A stretch of DNA of 64,000 bases from Renibacterium sp043789415 (GTDB lineage Bacteria > Actinomycetota > Actinomycetes > Actinomycetales > Micrococcaceae): positions 1 through 64,000 of the forward strand of contig NZ_JBDLLW010000003.1 of NCBI RefSeq assembly GCF_043789415.1, read 5' to 3'. Made by a program: the position numbers and the translations under genes. Below the pieces are notes generated by a model. That model did not search any database. It worked only from the letters and a program-made list of their open reading frames with translations, and was not told the DNA's origin. Below, piece by piece: positions 9,255 through 16,499 of the stretch (position 1 is its first letter; every line of letters starts with the position of its first letter).

Positions 9255-10838
9255 ATGAGCCACGACCTGACCACGACCGCGGGAAAGATCGCAGATTTCC
9301 GCGACCGGATCGCGGCTGCGGCCCAGCCCTCCGGCCTTGAAGCCATCGAAAAACAGCACGCTCGGGGTAAGAACACCGCCCGGGAACGTATTGATCTGCT
9401 GCTCGACGAAGACTCCTTCGTCGAATTCGACGCGCTGGCCACGCACCGTTCCACCGCCTTCGGGATGGAGAAGAAAAAGCTCCTGGGCGACGGCGTGGTC
9501 TCGGGCTACGGCACCGTCGATGGCCGCCTGGTGGCGATCTACAGCCAGGATTTCTCGGTGTACGGCGGCTCACTGAGCCAGGTCAACGGCGAGAAGATCG
9601 TCAAGGTCCAGGAGTTTGCGCTGCGCAACGGCTGCCCTGTGGTCGGCATCAACGACGGCGGCGGCGCGCGCATCCAGGAGGGCGTGGCCTCGCTCGCGAT
9701 GTTCGCGGATATTTTCCGCAATAACGTCCATGCCTCAGGAGTGGTACCGCAGATCTCGCTCATCATGGGACCCTGTGCCGGCGGCGCCGCCTACTCCCCC
9801 GCGCTCACCGACTACGTCGTGATGGTGGATAAGACCAGCCATATGTTCATCACCGGCCCCGATGTGATCAAGACCGTCACCGGCGAGGATGTGGATATGG
9901 AGACCCTCGGCGGCGCGCGTCAGCACAATGCCACCACCGGCACCTCGACCTATCTGGCCGCCGACGAAACAGACGCCATTGAATTCGTCCGCGAACTGCT
10001 GGATTTCCTGCCCTCCAACAACCTCTCGGAATCTCCGCTCACCGAGCACGACCAGGAGGCCGAGATCGACGACGCCGATCTGGTTCTCGACACCCTGATC
10101 CCGGATTCTGCCAATCAGCCTTACGATATGCGGACCGTGATCGAGGGGATCATCGACGACGGGCACTTCCTGGAGATGCAGTCGCTCTACGCCCCTAATG
10201 TGATCATCGGCTACGGCCGGGTCGAAGGGCACACGGTGGGCATCGTGGCCAACCAGCCGATGCAGTTCGCCGGCACCCTGGACATCAACGCTTCAGAGAA
10301 GGCCGCTCGCTTCGTCCGGCACTGCGACGCCTTCAATATCCCGATCCTGACCCTGGTGGATGTGCCCGGGTTCCTGCCGGGCAAGGACCAGGAATTCCAG
10401 GGCATCATCCGACGCGGCGCCAAGCTGCTCTACGCCTACGCCGAGGCTACCGTGCCCAAGCTGACGGTGATCACCCGGAAGGCCTATGGCGGCGCCTACA
10501 TCGTGATGGGCTCCAAGAAGCTCGGTGCTGACTTGAACTTCGCTTGGCCCACCGCGCAGATCGGCGTGATGGGTGCTCAGGGCGCGGTCAATATCCTGTA
10601 CCGCCGCGAACTGGCTGCTGCTGCCGCAGAGGGTGCTGATGTGGAAGCCCGGCGCGCTGAACTGATCCAGCAGTACGAGGAAGAGCTGCTCAACCCCTAT
10701 CAGGCGGCTCAGCTGGGTTATATCGACGCCGTGATCGCTCCCTCAGAAACCAGGGTCCAGTTAATCAAGGGCTTGCGAGCGCTGCGCGATAAGCGTGCTG
10801 CGCTGCCCGCCAAGAAGCACGGGAACATTCCCCTATGA
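9255..10838 (+). CDS. pccB: Acyl-CoA (propionyl/acetyl) carboxylase beta subunit
   Basis: Carboxyltransferase subunit: transfers CO2 from carboxybiotin to acetyl- or propionyl-CoA to make malonyl/methylmalonyl-CoA for lipid synthesis. The 527-residue product has both crotonase-like halves. The acyl-CoA-site glycines are in GGGARIQEG, MGPCAGGAAYSPA is the first oxyanion-hole loop, and the second half has DVPGFLPG, KAYGGAYIVMGSK and AWPTAQIGVMG. The ATG is chosen because it opens MSHDL and follows AAAGGAG, although the spacing is a little long; an in-frame start 43 codons upstream would add residues with no family resemblance. It overlaps the epsilon gene by ATGA. Chain-length preference (C2 versus C3) cannot be read by eye. 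Confidence 0.93.
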   Translation: MSHDLTTTAGKIADFRDRIAAAAQPSGLEAIEKQHARGKNTARERIDLLLDEDSFVEFDALATHRSTAFGMEKKKLLGDGVVSGYGTVDGRLVAIYSQDFSVYGGSLSQVNGEKIVKVQEFALRNGCPVVGINDGGGARIQEGVASLAMFADIFRNNVHASGVVPQISLIMGPCAGGAAYSPALTDYVVMVDKTSHMFITGPDVIKTVTGEDVDMETLGGARQHNATTGTSTYLAADETDAIEFVRELLDFLPSNNLSESPLTEHDQEAEIDDADLVLDTLIPDSANQPYDMRTVIEGIIDDGHFLEMQSLYAPNVIIGYGRVEGHTVGIVANQPMQFAGTLDINASEKAARFVRHCDAFNIPILTLVDVPGFLPGKDQEFQGIIRRGAKLLYAYAEATVPKLTVITRKAYGGAYIVMGSKKLGADLNFAWPTAQIGVMGAQGAVNILYRRELAAAAAEGADVEARRAELIQQYEEELLNPYQAAQLGYIDAVIAPSETRVQLIKGLRALRDKRAALPAKKHGNIPL

Positions 10839-11323
10839 CCCCCAGCGACCCCCTAGCTTCGCAGGCTCAGCCAGGTAACCCTGCCACTGTGGACCCATCC
10901 CAACCTTCGCAAGCTCAGGCCGGGGCCCTCCATAACGCCTCTCCCGCTTCGCAAGCTCAACGTGAGCCTCTCGGCGTTACGGCTCCAGGTCAGGGGCCCC
11001 ACCCTATGATCCTCCCCACTGCCTCCCAACCTTCGCAGACTCAGGCCGGGGCCCTCGACAGCGTGGGCCCATCCCAAGACTCGCAAGCTCAGGCCGTTGA
11101 AGCCAGCGTCGAGGCGGAGAGCCCGCTGTTCCAGGTGACCAAGGGAAATCCCAGCGCAGAGGAACTGGCCGCTCTGACCGCCGTCGTGCTCGCACTGTCT
11201 GCCGCAACGGAAGCCGAGGACGACGTCCCCAGCTCGCACCGCCGTAGCTGGATCCGACGCAGCAATCTTCGGCTGGCCCCCGCCCCTGGCCCAGGAGCTT
11301 GGAAGCGCAGCAGCTGGCGCTGA
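10835..11323 (+). CDS. accE: Acyl-CoA carboxylase epsilon subunit with repeat-derived N-terminal extension
   Basis: The last ~66 of 162 residues match the small actinobacterial epsilon subunit: PLFQVTKGNPSAEELAALTA near residue 97, then a Trp-containing basic tail. This subunit stabilises the alpha-beta holoenzyme. The first ~95 residues are unusual: five SQ(A/T)Q blocks (residues 9, 25, 39, 67, 83) in a Pro/Gly/Ala-rich linker. That part is encoded by a GC-rich DNA repeat related to intergenic repeats elsewhere in this window. Usual family members begin only shortly before the conserved part. The start overlaps the pccB stop (ATGA), so the extension is probably translated. No ATG, GTG or TTG with a good ribosome site lies just ahead of residue 97. 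Confidence 0.75.
   Translation: MTPSDPLASQAQPGNPATVDPSQPSQAQAGALHNASPASQAQREPLGVTAPGQGPHPMILPTASQPSQTQAGALDSVGPSQDSQAQAVEASVEAESPLFQVTKGNPSAEELAALTAVVLALSAATEAEDDVPSSHRRSWIRRSNLRLAPAPGPGAWKRSSWR
10898..11095 (-). repeat. Copies of a dispersed GC-rich repeat inside accE
   Basis: Two near-identical 33-bp copies lie at 10898-10930 and 11024-11056, exactly 126 bases (42 codons) apart. A shorter related copy is at 11072-11095. Read on the minus strand, each begins gagggccccggcctgag and continues with tgcgaaggttggga. The same core in the opposite orientation occurs at 56835-56867 and 57004-57036 (29 of 33 bases identical by direct comparison). A taacgcc/ggcgtta inverted pair lies between the copies. 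Confidence 0.75.
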
Positions 11324-11425
11324 CTCGCTCGACCTTCGGACCGCGCGCCGGGAGGACACCGGGACTAGCGGAACCCGGACAGTGAGAAAGTGGCCTTGGT
11401 TAAAACATCCGATTAGGCTCACGGT

Positions 11426-13096
11426 GTGACCGAAAACACCAAACCAAGCAGAACCCCTTCCGCCATCGACGCCGTTGCCGAGGAATATGCCCAACAGCTC
11501 TTCGTGCTCGCTCCGGAACTCGCCACCAGCCTCGGCTTCCCCGGCCATGAGACTGAATATCACGATCATTCCCCCGCTGGATTCGCCGCCGTTGACGAAC
11601 TGAATCGCCGCACCCTGGCGCGGCTGGATGCCCTCGACCCCGATGATGCAGTTGACCGGGTGACCCTGGACGCAATGCGTGAACGGCTCTGGCTGGACAT
11701 CGAGTTCCACGAAAGCGGCTGGGACCTGGCCGAGCTGAACAACATCGCCTCCCCCGCACAGGGAATCCGGGCCGCTTTCGATTTGATGCCCACCGAGACC
11801 GCTGAGCAGTGGGAGCACATCGCCGGGCTGATGCACAGCGTCCCTGGTGCCATCGAAGGCTATATCGAGTCCTTGCGCACCGCCCGGGACCAAGGCAAGG
11901 TCTCAGCGGCACGCCAGGTCGATATCGTGATCGAGCAGACCGGCAAATACGGCGCTGATGGCGGGTTCTTCGACAAGCTCGCCGAAGAGGGAACGCCGAA
12001 GTCGCCCCAGGCACCGCTCGCCGAAGGCGCGGAGCTGGCCAAACAGGCCTATCGCGGCCTCGCCTCCTTCCTGCAGAACGAGCTGCGCCCCGCAGCACCG
12101 GCTAAGGACGCGGTAGGTCGTGAACGCTACGCCCTGGCCTCCCGGGCCTTCCTGGGAGCCACCGTGGATCTCGAGGACACCTATCACTGGGGCGTCGAGG
12201 AACTCGACCGGATCATCGCCGAACAGCAAGCCGTCGCCGAGCAGATCAAAGCCGGGGCGAGCATCGAGGAGGCCAAGGAACTGCTCAACCAGGATCCAGC
12301 CCGGCAGATCAAGGGCACCGAGGCTCTCACTTCGTGGATGCAGGGGCTCTCTGACACCGCGGTCAGGGAACTTGCCGACGTGCACTTCGACATCCCGGAC
12401 ATTATGAAGAAGCTGGAATGCATGATCGCCCCGACCCAGGACGGCGGCATCTACTACACGCCGCCGAGCGATGACTTCTCCAGGCCGGGCCGGATGTGGT
12501 GGTCGGTTCCCGAGGGCGAGGACAGCTTCACCACCTGGAGCGAGACCACCACGGTCTACCACGAAGGAGTTCCCGGCCATCATCTGCAATGCGCCACAGC
12601 CGCGTATCAGAGCGGTTTGCTCAATATGTGGCGGCGCAACCTGTGCTGGGTTTCCGGCCACGGCGAGGGCTGGGCGCTCTATGCCGAGCGGCTGATGGAT
12701 CAGCTGGGTTATCTGAGCGATCCCGGCGACAAAATGGGCATGCTGGACGGCCAGCGGATGCGCGCCGCGCGCGTGGTCTTCGATATCGGCGTCCACCTGG
12801 AACTGGAGATCCCCGAGCGCTGGGGCTCCGGCACCTGGACGGCGGAAGCCGGCCTGGATTTCCTGCGCAAGAATCTGGATATCAGCGAAGGGCAACTCAA
12901 CTTCGAGTACCTGAGGTACCTGGGCTGGCCGGGGCAGGCACCGTCGTACAAGGTGGGCCAGCGCATCTGGGAGCAGATCCGCGGCGAACGGGAGCAGCGC
13001 GAGGGCGAGAACTTCGACGTCAAAGCCTTCCACACCGAAGCGCTGAACCTGGGCGGTCTGCCGCTCGACGTGCTGAAGAAGGCTTTACTCGGCTGA
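11426..13096 (+). CDS. DUF885 family protein, putative metallohydrolase
   Basis: The 556-residue cytoplasmic protein belongs to the DUF885 family, whose members look like zinc-dependent carboxypeptidase-like hydrolases. The key motif YHEGVPGHHLQ (about residues 376-386, an HExxxGH variant) and the distal HGEGWALYAERL, with the likely third ligand or catalytic Glu, are both intact. There is no signal peptide. The GTG start is preceded by a TAGGCT box ending 6 bases upstream, so the mRNA is probably leaderless. It is alone between accE and ybjQ. Substrate unknown. Confidence 0.8.
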   Translation: MTENTKPSRTPSAIDAVAEEYAQQLFVLAPELATSLGFPGHETEYHDHSPAGFAAVDELNRRTLARLDALDPDDAVDRVTLDAMRERLWLDIEFHESGWDLAELNNIASPAQGIRAAFDLMPTETAEQWEHIAGLMHSVPGAIEGYIESLRTARDQGKVSAARQVDIVIEQTGKYGADGGFFDKLAEEGTPKSPQAPLAEGAELAKQAYRGLASFLQNELRPAAPAKDAVGRERYALASRAFLGATVDLEDTYHWGVEELDRIIAEQQAVAEQIKAGASIEEAKELLNQDPARQIKGTEALTSWMQGLSDTAVRELADVHFDIPDIMKKLECMIAPTQDGGIYYTPPSDDFSRPGRMWWSVPEGEDSFTTWSETTTVYHEGVPGHHLQCATAAYQSGLLNMWRRNLCWVSGHGEGWALYAERLMDQLGYLSDPGDKMGMLDGQRMRAARVVFDIGVHLELEIPERWGSGTWTAEAGLDFLRKNLDISEGQLNFEYLRYLGWPGQAPSYKVGQRIWEQIRGEREQREGENFDVKAFHTEALNLGGLPLDVLKKALLG

Positions 13097-13112
13097 ACAG
13101 CCCTGACCGAGG

Positions 13113-13175
13113 CTGCACCAGCAAAGCGATTCAAATGTGCTTCAAAGCAAGCCGGGGCACGTCTTGCTGGTGCAG
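13113..13175. other. Long-range 12-bp inverted repeat downstream of the DUF885 gene
   Basis: Arms ctgcaccagcaa (13113-13124) and ttgctggtgcag (13164-13175) pair perfectly across 39 bases, and the loop contains a possible nested gtgc/gcac pair. It lies just after the DUF885 stop and before a TAATCT-like -10 for ybjQ. It may be a terminator, a structured leader or a remnant of a mobile end; nothing decides between these. Confidence 0.4.
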
Positions 13176-13232
13176 TCTTTCCCGGCCGGGATAATCTAAG
13201 CGCAGTCGTATTTTCTTGACCAAGGGGAGACC

Positions 13233-13664
13233 ATGATCATCGTTACCAGCAATGACGTTCCAGGCTACAAAATAGACGCTATTTTCGGCGAGGTGATGGG
13301 CCTGACCGTGCGTGCTCGAAACATCGGCGCGAACATCACCGCGGGATTCCGTTCGCTGGGTGGTGGCGAGCTGCCGGAAATGACCAAGGCGCTCTATGAA
13401 AGCCGCCACGAAGTGATGAACCGGATGGTCAACGAAGCTCAGCAGAAGGGTGCCAACGCGATTATCGCGATGCGCTTCGATACCTCGGAAATGGGACAGA
13501 CCTGGACCGAGGTCTGCGCCTATGGCACCGCCGCTTTTGTGATCCCGTTAGCGGCCGGGGAGCCGGGAGCCACCGGGCAATCGGCGTATCTCGCGCGGAA
13601 CCCTCAGACGCCGGTGCAGCCGCAGGCTCCGCAAATGCCGCCGAACGTTCAGCAGGCCTGGTGA
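13233..13664 (+). CDS. YbjQ/DUF74 family protein
   Basis: The 143-residue protein has the conserved pentamer-forming YbjQ fold sequence: MIIVTSNDVPGYKI, then GLTVRARNIG, GGELPEMTKAL and a C-terminal GANAIIAMRFDTSE region. Family members form pentamers and have been suggested to bind heavy metals, but no function is proven. A Pro/Gln-rich tail (about residues 110-143) extends beyond the domain. The stop codon overlaps the start of maf by GTGA, so the two are translated together. AAGGGGAG precedes the ATG. Confidence 0.85.
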   Translation: MIIVTSNDVPGYKIDAIFGEVMGLTVRARNIGANITAGFRSLGGGELPEMTKALYESRHEVMNRMVNEAQQKGANAIIAMRFDTSEMGQTWTEVCAYGTAAFVIPLAAGEPGATGQSAYLARNPQTPVQPQAPQMPPNVQQAW

Positions 13665-14296
13665 CTGCACGACTGATCCTGGCTTCGGCCTCCCCGGCCA
13701 GAACCAAGCTGCTGAGCGAGGCAGGCATCACGCATAGCGTATTGGTCTCCGACGTCGACGAAGAAGCCCTGACCGCCCAGCAGGGGGTAACGGATCCGCA
13801 TGACACCGCGTTACTCTTAGCGCGGGCCAAAGCCGAAGCGGTGGCCGCGCTGGCAGAGAGCCAGGGCGCCCTGGTGCTGGGTTGCGACTCGGTCTTCGAG
13901 CTCGACGGCGTCGCCTACGGCAAGCCCTATGAAGCCGAAGTCGCGAAGCGCCGGATCGCCGCAATGAGTGGCCGGAGCGGCGTGCTGCACACCGGGCACT
14001 GGCTGGTTGACAATCGCTCAACCGCTGCTGCGGGGCACGGCACGGTGGCCTCCGCCACGGTGCAGTTCGCTGAACTCAGCGATGCCGAGATAACGGCCTA
14101 TGTGGCCACCGGCGAGCCGTTGCAGGTCGCAGGTTCCTTCACCATTGACAGCTTAGGCGGCGCCTTCATTACGAGCGTCACCGGGGATCCGCATACCGTC
14201 GTCGGGCTCTCGGTCTCCACGCTGCGCGAACTGCTAGCGAAGTATCAGGTGGGGATCACTGAATTATGGGGTTCGCGAAGCACCGCAGAACCATAG
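13661..14296 (+). CDS. maf: Maf-family nucleoside triphosphate pyrophosphatase
   Basis: Hydrolyses non-canonical or methylated nucleoside triphosphates to monophosphates, cleaning the nucleotide pool and restraining septation in some bacteria. The 211-residue product begins with the Maf signature LILASASPARTKLL, with the SxSPRR-like site changed to SASPAR, and contains VSDVDEE, the GCDSVFELDG active-site loop and a late GSFTIDSLGG motif. GTG start overlaps ybjQ. Length is normal for the family. Confidence 0.9.
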   Translation: MTARLILASASPARTKLLSEAGITHSVLVSDVDEEALTAQQGVTDPHDTALLLARAKAEAVAALAESQGALVLGCDSVFELDGVAYGKPYEAEVAKRRIAAMSGRSGVLHTGHWLVDNRSTAAAGHGTVASATVQFAELSDAEITAYVATGEPLQVAGSFTIDSLGGAFITSVTGDPHTVVGLSVSTLRELLAKYQVGITELWGSRSTAEP

Positions 14297-14332
14297 ACTA
14301 GGAGAGACCCGGATCGAGGAGGACGATCTATT

Positions 14333-15682
14333 GTGAATGCCGCGGGATTCTCAGGCCATGGCCTCGCTACCGCGGTCCGCCAGCGCCCGGCTCTCACCGA
14401 TCAGGCGTTTCAGCGAAAAGCCTTTTCCGCACATCAGCGATTGGCTGAGCACAGCACAATAGACAACTCACTACGGCCTCTGGTGCGGGCATCCTGGGAA
14501 CGATCGCTCCGTCACCTGGGTCCAGGGCCCGCCCACCGCCCCGCGACGATCTGGGATGAACAACAGCTCAGGGAGTATCGAGAGCGGCATCCGCTGGCGG
14601 CCATTATGCCGGTCATCCAGCAGTTGCTGATCGCCCCGGCAGCGAGCAGCGGATTGTTGGTCGCAGTGGGCGATCAGCGAGGCAGGCTGCTCTGGGTGGA
14701 CGGCGATCGGAGATTGCGAGGCCTTGCCGAGGAGGCCGGTTTTCTCCCGGGCACGGACTGGTCGGAAGCCGCGATGGGCACCTGCGCCCCGGGCACCGCG
14801 CTGGCCATCGGCCAAGGCGTGCAGATCGCCGGGGCAGAGCACTTCAATCAGATCGTCTGCACCTGGAACTGCACTGCGGTGCCGCTCGAAGACCCGCAGA
14901 GCGGTGAGCTACTCGGCGTCATTGATATCTCAGGTGGTTCCTCCGCCGTGGCCGCGCATTCCCTCGCGCTCGTGCAGGCAGCGGTCACCGCAGCCAGCAC
15001 CGAGCTGAGCCTGCAACGCTTGCGCCATCAGCTCTCCAGCACATCCCGGCGGGCTCCGCGAAAAGCACCGGTTCCCGGGTTGCTCGCCAAATCCGGGAAA
15101 CTGAATCTGCTCTCGGTGCTGGGCCGTGATCGTGGCCTGGTGCAGTCCGGCAGCCGCTCGGTGCTGCTCAGCGAACGCCATAGCGAGCTGATCTGCGTGC
15201 TGGCGCTGCACCCCAAAGGGTTGTCCGCCGAAGAGCTGGGCCAGCTGGCCTATGCCGAGGCTACGCCCGCGAGCACGATCCGCGCCGAGTTACTCAGGCT
15301 GCGCAGGCTTTTGCAGGAAGCGGAGCACCCGGTGTCTCTGCTTTCCCGGCCTTATCGGCTGGCGCACGGCATGGTGCTGGACGCCCAGCGGGTCCTCGAG
15401 CACCTCGATCGCGGGGCGCATCGGCTGGCCCTGGCCGCTTATCCGGGACAATTGCTCCCCCGCTCGGTGGCTCCGGCAGTCGTCGAATTCCGCCAGCGAG
15501 TGAGTTACAGGCTGCGAGAAGCGATGCTCAGTGACGCCAGCTCCGAGGTGCTGCTGCGCTATCTGGAATTGCCCGAAGCCGGTTACGACGCCGAAGCCTG
15601 GCAGACCACACTCAAACTGCTCCCAGCCCGATCCCCGAAACGCGCGGCCGTGGTGTCGCATTTAGAGCTACTCAGACCCTGA
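14333..15682 (+). CDS. GAF-domain transcriptional regulator
   Basis: The 449-residue protein has an N-terminal region with VRASWERSLRH, a GAF sensor domain (about 95-230, ending at LGVIDISGG) and a C-terminal part (about 265-449) with a helix-turn-helix-like ERHSELICVLALHPKGLSAE-type segment. Proteins of this shape are common in actinobacteria as regulators of aldehyde or acetoin metabolism, usually next to an aldehyde dehydrogenase gene; no such gene follows here, only 800 bases without a recognisable gene. GTG start with GAGGAGGA 9-10 bases upstream. The small-molecule ligand is unknown. Confidence 0.75.
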   Translation: MNAAGFSGHGLATAVRQRPALTDQAFQRKAFSAHQRLAEHSTIDNSLRPLVRASWERSLRHLGPGPAHRPATIWDEQQLREYRERHPLAAIMPVIQQLLIAPAASSGLLVAVGDQRGRLLWVDGDRRLRGLAEEAGFLPGTDWSEAAMGTCAPGTALAIGQGVQIAGAEHFNQIVCTWNCTAVPLEDPQSGELLGVIDISGGSSAVAAHSLALVQAAVTAASTELSLQRLRHQLSSTSRRAPRKAPVPGLLAKSGKLNLLSVLGRDRGLVQSGSRSVLLSERHSELICVLALHPKGLSAEELGQLAYAEATPASTIRAELLRLRRLLQEAEHPVSLLSRPYRLAHGMVLDAQRVLEHLDRGAHRLALAAYPGQLLPRSVAPAVVEFRQRVSYRLREAMLSDASSEVLLRYLELPEAGYDAEAWQTTLKLLPARSPKRAAVVSHLELLRP

Positions 15683-15774
15683 AATCGCTGCTGAAGATAT
15701 CACTTCAGTATCGATTTGTCTGAGGGATGGCCTATGCAACCCCAATGCAACGCATCCCGGTTTAGGGTGGGTGC

Positions 15775-15960
15775 ATGACAAGGACGTCTCAAACAGCTAT
15801 TTCCTCCATCAGCGGTTCCGATCTCGGGAGCGCCGGTTCAGGGGGTGCAGGCCAGAGCCCGGAGGTTGCCTTCGAGCAAGCCCGGCAAGAGCAAGGGAAG
15901 CTTCTAGCGGCCCGAGTCGGCTCGGTAGCTTCATTGCTCTCCCCTGAGGGGTGGGTCTGA
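15775..15960 (+). CDS. Small hypothetical protein (61 aa)
   Basis: No family recognised. The product is Ser/Gly-rich for 27 residues, then has an alpha-helical segment VAFEQARQEQGKLLAARVGS and ends PEGWV. Evidence for expression: a TAGGGT box (15763-15768) ends six bases before the ATG, as in a leaderless actinobacterial promoter, and the upstream bases contain the direct repeat atgcaacccca/atgcaacgca. No signal peptide, cysteines or membrane helix. It lies after the GAF regulator, where that regulator's target gene would normally be, so it could be a remnant of one. Confidence 0.3.
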   Translation: MTRTSQTAISSISGSDLGSAGSGGAGQSPEVAFEQARQEQGKLLAARVGSVASLLSPEGWV

Positions 15961-15961
15961 G

Positions 15962-16210
15962 ATGTTCTTCCATTGCACGCAATCCCCGATGGTGCCTCAG
16001 GACTTCTACCGGAAGTGCATCGAAGAGGAGTTCGAGGTCTTCCAGACCCCACTCGGCAGGGACGGCCGCCCCGCGGGCTGTTCAACTCTCCAGCAATCAG
16101 CCGGTGACCAGCTGTTGCACTACCGGCATCGCCAGGCAGTCAGCCGTACCGTCAACCAGCCTCGCTGCCAGAATTCAAACGAGGGGCGTCCCGGCCGCAT
16201 GCAGCGCTGA
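15962..16210 (+). CDS. Possible hypothetical ORF or gene remnant (82 aa)
   Basis: An ATG one base after the 61-aa ORF, with GAGGGGTG about 8 bases upstream. The first ~40 codons (to GRDGRPAG) have the strong G/C third-position bias of real genes here and encode DFYRKCIEEEFEVFQTP; the rest loses that bias. This looks like a gene start whose remainder has been replaced or frameshifted. No family recognised. Bases 16211-16385 show no convincing gene on either strand. Confidence 0.22.
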   Translation: MFFHCTQSPMVPQDFYRKCIEEEFEVFQTPLGRDGRPAGCSTLQQSAGDQLLHYRHRQAVSRTVNQPRCQNSNEGRPGRMQR

Positions 16211-16385
16211 TCATACTGGCAGCACGATCAACCCCGCAGGGAAGGTCTTCAGACCAGACCGGGTTCACCCCGCAGCCCGATTCGCTGAACCGTAGTCTCT
16301 ACTGCGCCAGCCGCTAGGCCGCTGGGTGCCGGTGCACTGGATACTGATCCACTGCGTCGCCGGTTCTGGATGCTCACGAGCCACT

Positions 16386-16402
16386 TTGTAGAATCTCTAC
16401 AA
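16386..16402. promoter_or_regulatory. Palindrome ttgtaga-N3-tctacaa upstream of accA3
   Basis: Perfect 7-bp inverted arms around three bases, about 100 bases before the accA3 start and in its expected promoter region. It is a candidate operator for a dimeric regulator of the carboxylase gene. No protein can be assigned. Confidence 0.35.
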
Positions 16403-16499
16403 CAAAATGACGCAATACACGCAGAATCGGCATGAGGACTCAGCGAAACCCTCACAAAAGCGCTAGGCTCCAGATTGGATTGATGTAGAAGGAGTCTTA

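Noticed and set aside
11903..13033. 376-aa minus-strand frame opposite the DUF885 gene
   Set aside because: Antisense of a well-supported gene with metal-site motifs; no family likeness.
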